Source: Candidatus Saccharibacteria bacterium CG10_big_fil_rev_8_21_14_0_10_47_8 (GTDB lineage: Bacteria > Patescibacteriota > Saccharimonadia > Saccharimonadales > UBA10212). Taken from it: 7,054 bases of DNA. Below are positions 1 to 4,734 of the stretch, one piece after another. Below the pieces are notes generated by a model. It worked only from the letters and a program-made list of their open reading frames with translations. It was not told the origin of the DNA and searched no databases. The stretch is from the NCBI GenBank assembly GCA_002793885.1, contig PFEG01000060.1, forward strand, positions 256-7,309. Direction: 5' to 3'. The number at the start of each line of letters is the position of its first letter. Positions within the stretch are counted from its first letter, which is position 1. Position numbers and translations under genes: made by a program.

Positions 1-414
1 AAAGCCCATTACTCCAATCTTGGCTATGATCGGTTTTTTAACCAGGTACTCAAAACAACCCTGCAGTTTGGCGATCGTTTGCTCGGCAAAGTATGGAGAG
101 CCAAAGGGCGTCATCATAGCTCTTAGTTCTACTTGGCGATTGGCTCTTTCTTCGGGGTCGAACATCGCTTTAGCCAGCTCCGGTTTGACTACTTCGGCGG
201 CGTCCGTGCCAGCCAGCAGGTCAGGGGCTATAACTTCGTATCCTTCCTCGCACAAGCGGTTAGCCACGTCTTTGATGTGACTATCCAGTCCCCAAACTTC
301 ATGTATCAATATCAATCCGGGGCGGACTGCCTGGCCAGGCTTAGCGGCCAGATATGCCGGTATCCCAGTGTCGTCGTAAGGGATGGTTATCAGGGCATGA
401 GCTTCAATATCCAT
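1..414 (-). CDS. Dienelactone hydrolase family protein, 3'-truncated by window edge
   Basis: An open frame starts at ATG 414-412 and runs leftward off the window, giving the first 138 residues with no stop. The translation has the alpha/beta-hydrolase layout of the DLH family (carboxymethylenebutenolidase-like). A short N-terminal strand region is followed by RPGLILIHEVWGLDSHIKDV at residues 31-50, then a helix and EGYEVIAPDLL at 57-67. The Glu of HEVWG (residue 39) matches the conserved Glu that partners the nucleophile in characterised DLHs. The visible part ends in KIGVMGF (132-138), directly before the expected GFCxGG nucleophile elbow, so the catalytic Cys would be residue 139, just outside the window. 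These enzymes are soluble and cleave lactones or esters, but most genomic members have no known substrate. The start is supported by AGGAAGG at 426-432 (11-nt spacing) and a TATAAT at 439-444. It lies 50 bp downstream of the NADH dehydrogenase on the same strand and could be co-transcribed with it. The family call is firm; the substrate is unknown. Confidence 0.85.
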   Translation of the reverse strand, partial: MDIEAHALITIPYDDTGIPAYLAAKPGQAVRPGLILIHEVWGLDSHIKDVANRLCEEGYEVIAPDLLAGTDAAEVVKPELAKAMFDPEERANRQVELRAMMTPFGSPYFAEQTIAKLQGCFEYLVKKPIIAKIGVMGF

Positions 415-425
415 AGCGACAAATA

Positions 426-444
426 CCTTCCTGATTTAATTATA
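426..444 (-). promoter_or_regulatory. -10 box and ribosome binding site before the dienelactone hydrolase gene
   Basis: On the minus strand a perfect TATAAT (439-444) is followed 6 nt later by AGGAAGG (426-432), 11 nt before the ATG at 414. No convincing -35 lies 16-18 bp upstream, and there is no TGn extension. If the -10 is used, the mRNA leader would be only about 18 nt and would begin at the Shine-Dalgarno sequence itself. Confidence 0.45.
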
Positions 445-452
445 CAACGGGA

Positions 453-477
453 TAACCCCTGGCTTTATTTGGGGTTA
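453..477 (-). terminator. Hairpin across the NADH dehydrogenase stop codon, weak terminator candidate
   Basis: There is a perfect 7-bp inverted repeat, TAACCCC (453-459) with GGGGTTA (471-477), around an 11-nt loop. The loop contains the stop codon of the minus-strand NADH dehydrogenase (465-467). No U-tract follows in the minus direction, so it is not a classical intrinsic terminator. It may cause partial termination or protect the mRNA 3' end between this gene and the hydrolase downstream. Confidence 0.35.
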
Positions 478-1685
478 CAAAGCGAGCAGACTTCCTGGCT
501 TTCACTGTCGGCCATCCAGTGTTTTGAGGCTTTCCACCAGGGTTCCAGGTCGTGGTAGGCTCTCAAGTCTGCAGCTTGGCGCAAAGCCCAGCCCAGGACT
601 CCGTAAAACTGGAATTTGCCCCATGAAACCGCTGCCCAGCGCGGTCCGACTGATATCACGTAAACCGGTTTTTTGGCTTGGTATGGCTTCGGTGTTTTAC
701 CACTGGAATGGCGCTTCAAATTGTCGGCAACATACACCGCGTCGTGCAAGGCGGTCTGGGCCATACCGGAATATTGGGTCTCGGCGTTATCACCGATGAC
801 ATAAATGCTATCCTCAGCCTGTAAATATTCGTCGACCGCCGCTTTGCCGCGGTCGTTTAAGCTGAATTGGTTATCTTTTAAGAACGGGTGATTAGTCACA
901 CCGGCGGTCCATATTACACAGTGACTTTTAATGGACTGCCCGCTGACTGTCAGGGCTTCGGCTGTTTCTGCCTGCACGGTCTGCTTCAAGTAAAGTTTAA
1001 TCCCCAGTTTACGGAGGCGGCGGGCAATTAAACGGGAATATCTGACTGACATCCGCGGCACCAGCCGCGGGGCCGCTTCGACGAGTTCGATGTTCAGGCT
1101 ACGCTCTTTTAGCCCGTGGCGCTTCATGATGTGCTTGATATAGCCGGGCAGGGCACCGGCCAGTTCCACGCCGCTGGCACCACCACCAATGACAACATAA
1201 TTAAGATCAGGCTGTCCATCGTCCACGAGTTGCTTGTGAATATGGTCACGCAGAGCGCTAGCTTCATCCAGCGTCTTTATCCCATAAGCATATTTTTCCA
1301 GTCCTTTGATACCGAAGAAGTTGGTATACACGCCCAGGGCTACTACCAAGATGTCGTACTCATAACTTTTGCTGGAAGCACAGGTCACGGACTTGTTGGT
1401 TCGATTAAGATTTTTGGCGCTGTCTAAAATTATATCGACAGGTTTATCCTTAAAGATTTCTTGTAACGGTATTATGGAAGCGTTCTGATTACCGCCAGTG
1501 GCTGTTTTGTAAAGGGTGGGGTAGTAGCGGAAATTTGATTGATCGGAGATAAGGCTTATATCGTAGTTGTTAGAGCTTAGCTGTAGCGCGGTTTTTATAC
1601 CTCCAAACCCACCGCCAAGAATTAATACTTTTTGTTTTTTTGGCTCGTTTACGTGCTCGATAGTGCTTTTGGTAAGCGTACTCAT
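465..1685 (-). CDS. ndh: Type II NADH:quinone oxidoreductase (NDH-2), FAD-dependent
   Basis: This 406-residue protein has the two-dinucleotide-fold layout of NDH-2, which passes electrons from NADH through FAD to membrane quinone without pumping protons. An FAD-binding GGGFGG is at residues 24-29. An NDH-type segment, YYPTLYKTATGG, is at 54-65. A second fold, VVIGGGASGVELAGAL (164-179), binds NADH and keeps the conserved Glu174. VIGDNAE (296-302) is the second FAD contact. The quinone-site motif usually written AQxAxQ reads AQTALH (309-314), so His replaces the second Gln. The C-terminal 60 residues are amphipathic and Trp-rich, as expected for a peripheral membrane anchor, but end in an unusual CSLC (400-403). 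Length is normal for the family. No Shine-Dalgarno precedes the ATG, and the promoter lies so close that the mRNA may be leaderless. Divergent from the MFS exporter. A related FAD/NAD oxidoreductase of other specificity is the main alternative. Confidence 0.87.
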   Translation of the reverse strand: MSTLTKSTIEHVNEPKKQKVLILGGGFGGIKTALQLSSNNYDISLISDQSNFRYYPTLYKTATGGNQNASIIPLQEIFKDKPVDIILDSAKNLNRTNKSVTCASSKSYEYDILVVALGVYTNFFGIKGLEKYAYGIKTLDEASALRDHIHKQLVDDGQPDLNYVVIGGGASGVELAGALPGYIKHIMKRHGLKERSLNIELVEAAPRLVPRMSVRYSRLIARRLRKLGIKLYLKQTVQAETAEALTVSGQSIKSHCVIWTAGVTNHPFLKDNQFSLNDRGKAAVDEYLQAEDSIYVIGDNAETQYSGMAQTALHDAVYVADNLKRHSSGKTPKPYQAKKPVYVISVGPRWAAVSWGKFQFYGVLGWALRQAADLRAYHDLEPWWKASKHWMADSESQEVCSLCNPK

Positions 1686-1693
1686 TGGCTTTC

Positions 1694-1723
1694 AGTATAG
1701 ATTGGTATTGTTGCTTGGCGCAA
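1694..1723 (-). promoter_or_regulatory. Promoter of the NADH dehydrogenase gene, predicts leaderless mRNA
   Basis: On the minus strand TTGCGC (1718-1723) and TATACT (1694-1699) are separated by 18 bp. Initiation about 7 nt past the -10 falls at roughly 1686-1688, and the start codon begins at 1685. That leaves at most a few nucleotides of leader, in keeping with the absence of any Shine-Dalgarno sequence before this ATG. The boxes interleave with the exporter promoter on the other strand. Confidence 0.5.
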
Positions 1724-1735
1724 CTCGTCTATAAT
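1708..1735 (+). promoter_or_regulatory. Promoter of the MFS exporter gene
   Basis: A perfect TATAAT (1730-1735) follows TTGTTG (1708-1713) with a 16-bp spacer. Transcription would begin near 1742, giving a leader of about 60 nt. The -35 is weak (TTG conserved only), but the -10 is strong. The short inverted repeat TTGC-N5-GCAA at 1711-1723 sits within both divergent promoters and could be an operator. Confidence 0.5.
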
Positions 1736-1791
1736 CAAAGCTTGAATTAATGTTTTTAGCTTAGCCAGCTAACAGCAGCAGGATAAACAGT

Positions 1792-1804
1792 AAGGAGGGT
1801 TATG
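1792..1804 (+). promoter_or_regulatory. Shine-Dalgarno of the MFS exporter, unusually close to the start
   Basis: AAGGAGG (1792-1798) is a near-perfect ribosome binding site, but only 3 nt separate it from the ATG at 1802. No better-placed start exists downstream before the first conserved membrane helix, so this start is kept. Confidence 0.6.
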
Positions 1805-2386
1805 GCGAAAAAAATATCCAAACACTCAGGTAATAAATGGGTAGTACTAGCATTACTCACACTAGCCCAGTTCATGGTGGTGCTGGATATCGCTATCGTT
1901 AATGTCGCCTTGCCATCAATCAGCAGTGATTTAAATTTTGCTCCTAACGATCTGCAATGGGTTGTTACAGCTTATACGCTGACTTTCGGCGGTTTCTTAT
2001 TGTTCGGTGGACGAGCGGCTGATCTTTACGGCCGACGCTGGCTGTTTATGATTTCGGTTGGTATGTTCGCTTTGGCTTCTTTGGCTTGCGGTTTTTCCCG
2101 ATCTGACACCATGTTAATAGTTACCAGAGCTATACAGGGTCTAGCGGCAGCATTTATGTCTCCAGTTGCTCTTTCCTTAGTATTGACTGAATTTAAAGAG
2201 GGTAAAGACCGCAACCGCGCTTGGCGTATGGGCTGCTGTGTCCGCGGGTGGTGCAGCGGTAGGGGTGCTACTGGGAGGCGTACTTACTCAGTACTTGGAC
2301 TGGCGATGGAACTTTTTTGTCAATGTACCGATTGGCATACTTGTCGTCTTGGCTGCCTCACAGCTATTGCCTCATCACGCAGGTGA
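1802..2386 (+). CDS. DHA2-family MFS transporter, N-terminal part of a frameshifted gene
   Basis: This is the first part of a 14-helix drug:H+ antiporter-2 (DHA2) type major facilitator, an inner-membrane exporter driven by the proton gradient. Residues 1-139 match the family. Helix 1 carries the hallmark VVLDIAIVNVALPSI (26-40). WVVTAYTLTFGGFLLF is at 53-68. The cytoplasmic motif A, GGRAADLYGRRWLFM, is at 69-83, and RAIQGLAAAFMSPVALSL (109-126) covers helix 4. Homology stops after RNR (137-139, ending at 2218). From there to the stop at 2386 the codons are out of frame and give a Cys/Arg-rich tail unlike the family. The true continuation lies in another frame, with its conserved part from 2238. 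The gene has its own promoter and Shine-Dalgarno and is divergent from the NADH dehydrogenase. Substrate cannot be predicted. As the sequence stands this piece alone would not be a functional transporter. Confidence 0.85.
   Translation: MAKKISKHSGNKWVVLALLTLAQFMVVLDIAIVNVALPSISSDLNFAPNDLQWVVTAYTLTFGGFLLFGGRAADLYGRRWLFMISVGMFALASLACGFSRSDTMLIVTRAIQGLAAAFMSPVALSLVLTEFKEGKDRNRAWRMGCCVRGWCSGRGATGRRTYSVLGLAMELFCQCTDWHTCRLGCLTAIASSRR
2213..2228 (+). other. Frameshift point in the MFS exporter gene
   Basis: The family sequence continues if the frame changes here: RNR ends at 2218, and the other frame supplies ALGVWAAVSAGG from 2217 on. The local bases are CCGCGCTTGG. Adding one CG dinucleotide (CGCG to CGCGCG) restores RNRALGVW exactly, with a corrected protein of 479 residues. 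Removing one base would also restore the frame but would lose the Ala. A 2-nt loss in a CG repeat is therefore the simplest explanation, either a real mutation or a read/assembly error. Confidence 0.8.
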
Positions 2387-3239
2387 AGAGCTTAAGAAGA
2401 AAGAGTTGGACCTACCTGGCGCCGTTACCGCAACTGCCGGTTTGATGGCTTTGGTCTACGGCCTCTCTAAGGCGCCAGCTGATGGCTGGGGCTCCCAAAC
2501 GGTTGTAACGTTTCTGGTCGCCAGCGCGATACTGCTTATTGCCTTTGTCTACAATGAATCGCGCACAAAACAACCCTTGATGCCGCTGGGCCTATTCAAA
2601 ATCCACAATGTCTCGGGTGGTAACCTGACGGCATTGGCTATAGCCTGCACATTGTTCTCAATGTTCTTCTTCATAACCTTGTACCTTCAGACGGTTTTGA
2701 ACTATAGCCCCGTTAAAACGGGTTTAGCCTTTTTACCGGTAACCTTTATTATCGGTATAGTCTCGGGTGTGGTTTCTAACGTAATCGCCAAAACTGGCCA
2801 TAAACCGTTTCTGGTAAGCGGGCCGATTGTACTGGCCGTCGGGCTGTTCTTGTTAAGTAACATACGAGTTAACGGCAGTTATATGCACGACGTGTTCCCA
2901 GGTCTTGCCGTGTGTGCTCTTGGTATGGGCTTTTCGTTCATAGCAATGACTTTGGCAGCTACTTCCGGCGTACCCAAACATTTTTCTGGGCTTGCGTCAG
3001 GAGTACTTAATACTAGCCAGCAGGTGGGCGGGGCCATCGGCCTGGCAATCTTGTCGGCTGTTTTTGCCTCGACATTCAAGTCTGATATAGCCTCACGTGT
3101 AGCTGCACCAGTAGCTCAGGTGCATGGGTACCACGATGGCTTGCGTGTCGGCGTTGGTCTAGCGATAGTCGCGGCAATAGTCGCTCTTTTAGTGGTACGG
3201 AATCAGAAAGTTAAACCAGACTTAGCCGCAGGTGTTTAA
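2238..3239 (+). CDS. DHA2-family MFS transporter, C-terminal part of a frameshifted gene
   Basis: This frame is the continuation of the exporter starting at 1802, and the GTG at 2238 is merely the first start-like codon in it. It holds helices 5-14. The loop QYLDWRWNFFVNVPIG (residues 18-33 counted from 2238) is typical of DHA2 proteins. A long central run of helices follows, and then the second-half signature GLASGVLNTSQQVGGAIGLA (251-270). The Gly-rich helix-5 motif of antiporters reads AVGVLLGG (7-14) and lacks the Pro of the usual GPxxGG. There is no ribosome binding site of its own. Hydrophobic segments run to the end, and the short polar tail after residue 321 is normal. The joined gene would have family-typical length. 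The stop lies 7 bp from the stop of the convergent Fur-family gene, with no good intrinsic terminator between them, so transcripts from both sides probably overlap. Confidence 0.85.
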   Translation: MSAGGAAVGVLLGGVLTQYLDWRWNFFVNVPIGILVVLAASQLLPHHAGEELKKKELDLPGAVTATAGLMALVYGLSKAPADGWGSQTVVTFLVASAILLIAFVYNESRTKQPLMPLGLFKIHNVSGGNLTALAIACTLFSMFFFITLYLQTVLNYSPVKTGLAFLPVTFIIGIVSGVVSNVIAKTGHKPFLVSGPIVLAVGLFLLSNIRVNGSYMHDVFPGLAVCALGMGFSFIAMTLAATSGVPKHFSGLASGVLNTSQQVGGAIGLAILSAVFASTFKSDIASRVAAPVAQVHGYHDGLRVGVGLAIVAAIVALLVVRNQKVKPDLAAGV

Positions 3240-3246
3240 GTATTAA

Positions 3247-3672
3247 TTACTTGGAGCCAGCCTGTTTGCAAGCTGGGCAAAGTCCGTATATTTCCAGTAT
3301 ATGGTTTCGCGGGGCGAATTCTGCTTTAGTAGCCAGTGTATCGATCATAGTTTCTAGCATCGGATTGGACGGTAAATCTAGAATTTTACCGCACTTGCTA
3401 CAGTGCAGATGATGATGGTGGCCGGTAAACACATCACTAAGCTCAATCTTGTATTTCCAGCCGATATTAAGGCGGTGGACAATGCCCAGTCTTTCAAAAA
3501 GTTCGATGGTCCTATATATGGTGGCCCGATCTAGCTGTCCAGCTGCGCGGCTAATTAATACCTGCATACTTTGAGGGTCTTGGCCATCCAGTAAATCGAA
3601 GATTAGCCTGCGGGTGCGGGTCAGGCTGGAGCCGTTTTTCTTCAAGATCGCTTTTAGTGTGCTGTGCTGCAT
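3247..3672 (-). CDS. Fur-family metal-responsive transcriptional regulator (Fur/Zur type)
   Basis: A start at 3672 gives 141 residues, normal for the family. A longer open frame from 3738 would add 22 residues but has no ribosome binding site and would swallow the best promoter. The N-terminal winged helix includes LTRTRRLIFDLL (17-28) and the recognition region DRATIYRTIELFERLGIV (48-65). The dimerisation domain carries the metal-site cluster GHHHHLHCSKCGK (84-96) and a second CPAC (132-135). The two CxxC pairs build the structural zinc site, and the His cluster contributes to the sensing site. These cytosolic dimers repress uptake genes when metal is sufficient. It is divergent from a ZIP-family transporter across a shared 79-bp promoter region, which points to control of metal uptake, and an iron, zinc or manganese role cannot be separated by sequence alone. 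No Shine-Dalgarno is evident. Converges on the MFS exporter. Confidence 0.88.
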   Translation of the reverse strand: MQHSTLKAILKKNGSSLTRTRRLIFDLLDGQDPQSMQVLISRAAGQLDRATIYRTIELFERLGIVHRLNIGWKYKIELSDVFTGHHHHLHCSKCGKILDLPSNPMLETMIDTLATKAEFAPRNHILEIYGLCPACKQAGSK

Positions 3673-3693
3673 TTTAGATGATCTTATAGCAAA

Positions 3694-3721
3694 AGTATAA
3701 ATTATTGCGACAGATTTGCAA
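3694..3721 (-). promoter_or_regulatory. Promoter of the Fur-family regulator
   Basis: On the minus strand TTGCAA (3716-3721) and TATACT (3694-3699) are 16 bp apart. Initiation about 7 nt past the -10 gives a leader of roughly 14 nt before the ATG at 3672, too short for a standard Shine-Dalgarno. The -35 lies inside the palindrome at 3714-3723, which would suit autoregulation. Confidence 0.5.
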
Positions 3722-3723
3722 AT
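3714..3723. promoter_or_regulatory. Perfect palindrome between Fur-family and ZIP genes, candidate operator
   Basis: ATTTGCAAAT is a perfect 10-bp palindrome. It overlaps the regulator's -35 (3716-3721) and touches the first base of the ZIP gene's -10 (3723-3728). A dimer bound here would block both promoters, the arrangement expected if the Fur-family protein represses itself and the transporter. It is shorter than classical Fur or Zur boxes, so the assignment is inference from position. Confidence 0.35.
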
Positions 3724-3728
3724 ATAAT
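3723..3728 (+). promoter_or_regulatory. -10 box of the ZIP transporter gene
   Basis: A perfect TATAAT lies 23 bp before the ATG at 3752. No good -35 is found at 16-18 bp; TTGCGA at 3705-3710 is only 12 bp away. Predicted initiation near 3735 leaves a leader of about 17 nt without a Shine-Dalgarno. Confidence 0.45.
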
Positions 3729-3751
3729 CTAAATGCACCTACAATTGCATA

Positions 3752-4477
3752 ATGATAATATTTCTTTCATCCCTTGCAGCGGCTATTGCAGCACTGGGCG
3801 GAGGCTATCTAGCCTTCAAAAGCCGGAACCGACTTAATCTGGCTCTTGGTTTTACTGCCGGAGTGATTTTGGGCTTGGTAGCCTTCGATCTATTGCCAGA
3901 AATTTTCGATATCAGCCGTAACACGGGACTCGATCCCATTTGGCCAATGATTGCCTTGGTAAGCGGTTTTTTACTGTTCCATATAATCGAGAAGTCTATC
4001 CTTATACACCATGCGGTTGAAAATAAGTACGGGCCTCATCAGCACCCACATGTGGGGGTAGCGGGTGCGGTAGCCTTATCTGGGCATAGCCTGCTAGACG
4101 GAGTGAGCATCGGATTGGCTTTTCAGGTTAACACATCAGTAGGAGTGGCTGTGGCTATCGCCGTTATCGGTCATCGGTTCGCCGATGGTTTTAATACCAC
4201 TAACGTTATGTTGCATCACCAGAATAAAATAAAAACCGCCAAAAGAATGTTATTTATTGCGTCAGTTATGCCCATTCTTGGAGGACTGTCAACGTTGCTG
4301 TTCACTCTTTCAGAAAGCATCCTTGGTATCTATCTTGGCTTTTTCGCTGGCTTCCTGCTTTATATAGGGGCCAGCGACATTCTGCCTCAGGCTCATAGCC
4401 GAGGTTCATCCCGGCTAACAATAGGTCTAACTGTTATAGGTACAATATTTATTTTTTTCGTCACCCGTTTCGCTTAA
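3752..4477 (+). CDS. ZIP-family divalent metal transporter
   Basis: This 241-residue integral membrane protein has about eight hydrophobic segments, the compact form of the ZIP (zinc/iron-regulated transporter-like) family. ZIPs move Zn2+, Fe2+ or Mn2+ into the cytoplasm. The metal helices are recognisable: helix 4 is GHSLLDGVSIGLAF (111-124) and helix 5 is IGHRFADGFNTTNVML (139-154). His112, Asp116, His141 and Asp145 can form the primary metal site. The second-site residues usually Asn after the helix-4 His and Glu/Asp after the first helix-5 position are here Ser113 and Arg142, so the binuclear centre appears reduced to one metal. A His-rich loop between helices 3 and 4 (His86, 87, 96, 98, 100) is typical of metal-binding variable loops. 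The divergent Fur-family regulator supports a regulated metal-uptake role. Direction and metal specificity are not provable from sequence. A DedA-like or unrelated small carrier is unlikely given the HxxxDG motif. Confidence 0.83.
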   Translation: MIIFLSSLAAAIAALGGGYLAFKSRNRLNLALGFTAGVILGLVAFDLLPEIFDISRNTGLDPIWPMIALVSGFLLFHIIEKSILIHHAVENKYGPHQHPHVGVAGAVALSGHSLLDGVSIGLAFQVNTSVGVAVAIAVIGHRFADGFNTTNVMLHHQNKIKTAKRMLFIASVMPILGGLSTLLFTLSESILGIYLGFFAGFLLYIGASDILPQAHSRGSSRLTIGLTVIGTIFIFFVTRFA

Positions 4478-4571
4478 TTTGATACAATTATTACGCACCT
4501 AAAGTGAAATTGGAGAAATTTAAACTTCACGGCTACACCGCATTGCATGAAGTCACTGGCCGTTAGAACTA

Positions 4572-4577
4572 TATGAT
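4572..4577 (+). promoter_or_regulatory. -10 box ahead of the structured region and RmuC
   Basis: TATGAT matches the -10 consensus at five of six positions. Seven nucleotides downstream is G4584, exactly the first base of the closing stem of the predicted RNA fold. No good -35 is visible at 16-18 bp; TTGCAT at 4543-4548 is too distant. Confidence 0.4.
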
Positions 4578-4583
4578 AATTAT

Positions 4584-4666
4584 GGTGTGGGTTCTTGGAA
4601 AAAGTGCTCGACTGAGAAGTGCCGAGGCGACACTAGTCGCTGACAGCTATCGATAAAGAGCACACC
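4584..4666 (+). ncRNA. Candidate structured RNA or 5' leader, family not recognised
   Basis: The ends pair perfectly as GGTGTG (4584-4589) with CACACC (4661-4666), continuing across a small internal loop with TCTT (4593-4596) and AAGA (4656-4659). Inside are two hairpins. One is CTCG+ACT (4607-4613) with AGT (4618-4620) and CGAG (4623-4626), capped by a GAGA tetraloop and carrying a GC bulge. The other is GCGAC/GTCGC (4627-4631 with 4636-4640) with an ACTA loop. Together these make a closed three-way junction that starts where the -10 at 4572 predicts initiation. It could be a small RNA or a regulatory leader for RmuC. It lacks the conserved SRP, tmRNA and RNase P motifs I know. The pairing is by eye and not supported by covariation. 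Confidence 0.33.
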
Positions 4667-4676
4667 CTCCAAAAAC

Positions 4677-4703
4677 AAAGGAGCGGTTGATCCCCGCTTC
4701 TTT
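4677..4703. terminator. Ten-base-pair hairpin just before RmuC, possible terminator
   Basis: AAAGGAGCGG (4677-4686) pairs with CCGCTTCTTT (4694-4703) around a 7-nt loop, with one G-U pair on the plus strand. On the plus strand the following bases are not U-rich. On the minus strand the stem has one A-C mismatch but is followed by CTTTGTTTTT, so it reads better as a terminator of antisense transcription. It also contains AAAGGAG, a Shine-Dalgarno-like run that belongs to no good start codon. Confidence 0.35.
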
Positions 4704-4734
4704 ATCCAAATTAGTAAAAGAAGGGGATATCGCT

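Larger units (their letters stand above)
4478..4734 (+). other. Intergenic region rich in inverted repeats, between ZIP and RmuC genes
   Basis: No convincing protein gene fits in these 257 bp. They hold, in order, a hairpin GTGAA/TTCAC (4504-4508 with 4526-4530), a hairpin ACGGC/GCCGT (4529-4533 with 4559-4563), a -10-like TATGAT (4572-4577), a closed three-way fold (4584-4666), CTCC/GGAG (4667-4670 with 4680-4683), and a 10-bp hairpin (4677-4703). The amount of pairing is far more than a simple promoter region needs. It may be an RNA gene, a structured leader of RmuC, or terminators. I recognise no tRNA, SRP RNA or known riboswitch core here. Confidence 0.5.

Noticed and set aside
20..1427. 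Plus-strand open frames at 20-280, 133-558, 524-799 and 1116-1427
   Set aside because: They lie opposite the dienelactone hydrolase and NADH dehydrogenase genes, have no family-like sequence, and are shadows of those genes.
2213..2240. Programmed +1 frameshifting in the MFS exporter
   Set aside because: The +1 route drops a conserved Ala, whereas a missing CG restores it. No rare-codon or stop-codon slip site is present.
3238..3252. AAGTA-TTAAT-TACTT inverted repeat between the exporter and regulator stops
   Set aside because: It is a five-base, AT-rich stem without a following T-run, too weak for an intrinsic terminator.
3673..3738. 22-residue N-terminal extension of the Fur-family regulator, starting at ATG 3738
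   Set aside because: It lacks a properly spaced ribosome binding site, covers the best promoter and the palindrome, and makes the protein longer than typical family members. The start at 3672 aligns with the family.
3748..3766. Fur-box-like run ATAATGATAAT over the ZIP start codon
   Set aside because: By eye it matches about 14 of 19 positions of the E. coli Fur consensus. It lies largely inside the coding sequence, its right half is poor, and AT-rich sequence yields such matches often. Kept only as a weak alternative operator.
4490..4703. tRNA, SRP RNA, tmRNA or RNase P RNA in the intergenic region
   Set aside because: There is no T-loop GGTTCRA, no GGAAGG/AGCAGCC of SRP helix 8, no tmRNA tag reading frame or CCA end, and the region is too short for RNase P.
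4687..4734. TTG start at 4687 for rmuC
   Set aside because: AAAGGAG is only 3 nt upstream and the start lies in the loop of a hairpin. The added 16 residues are polar, and the ATG at 4735 has good spacing to AAGGGG and begins directly with the membrane anchor.
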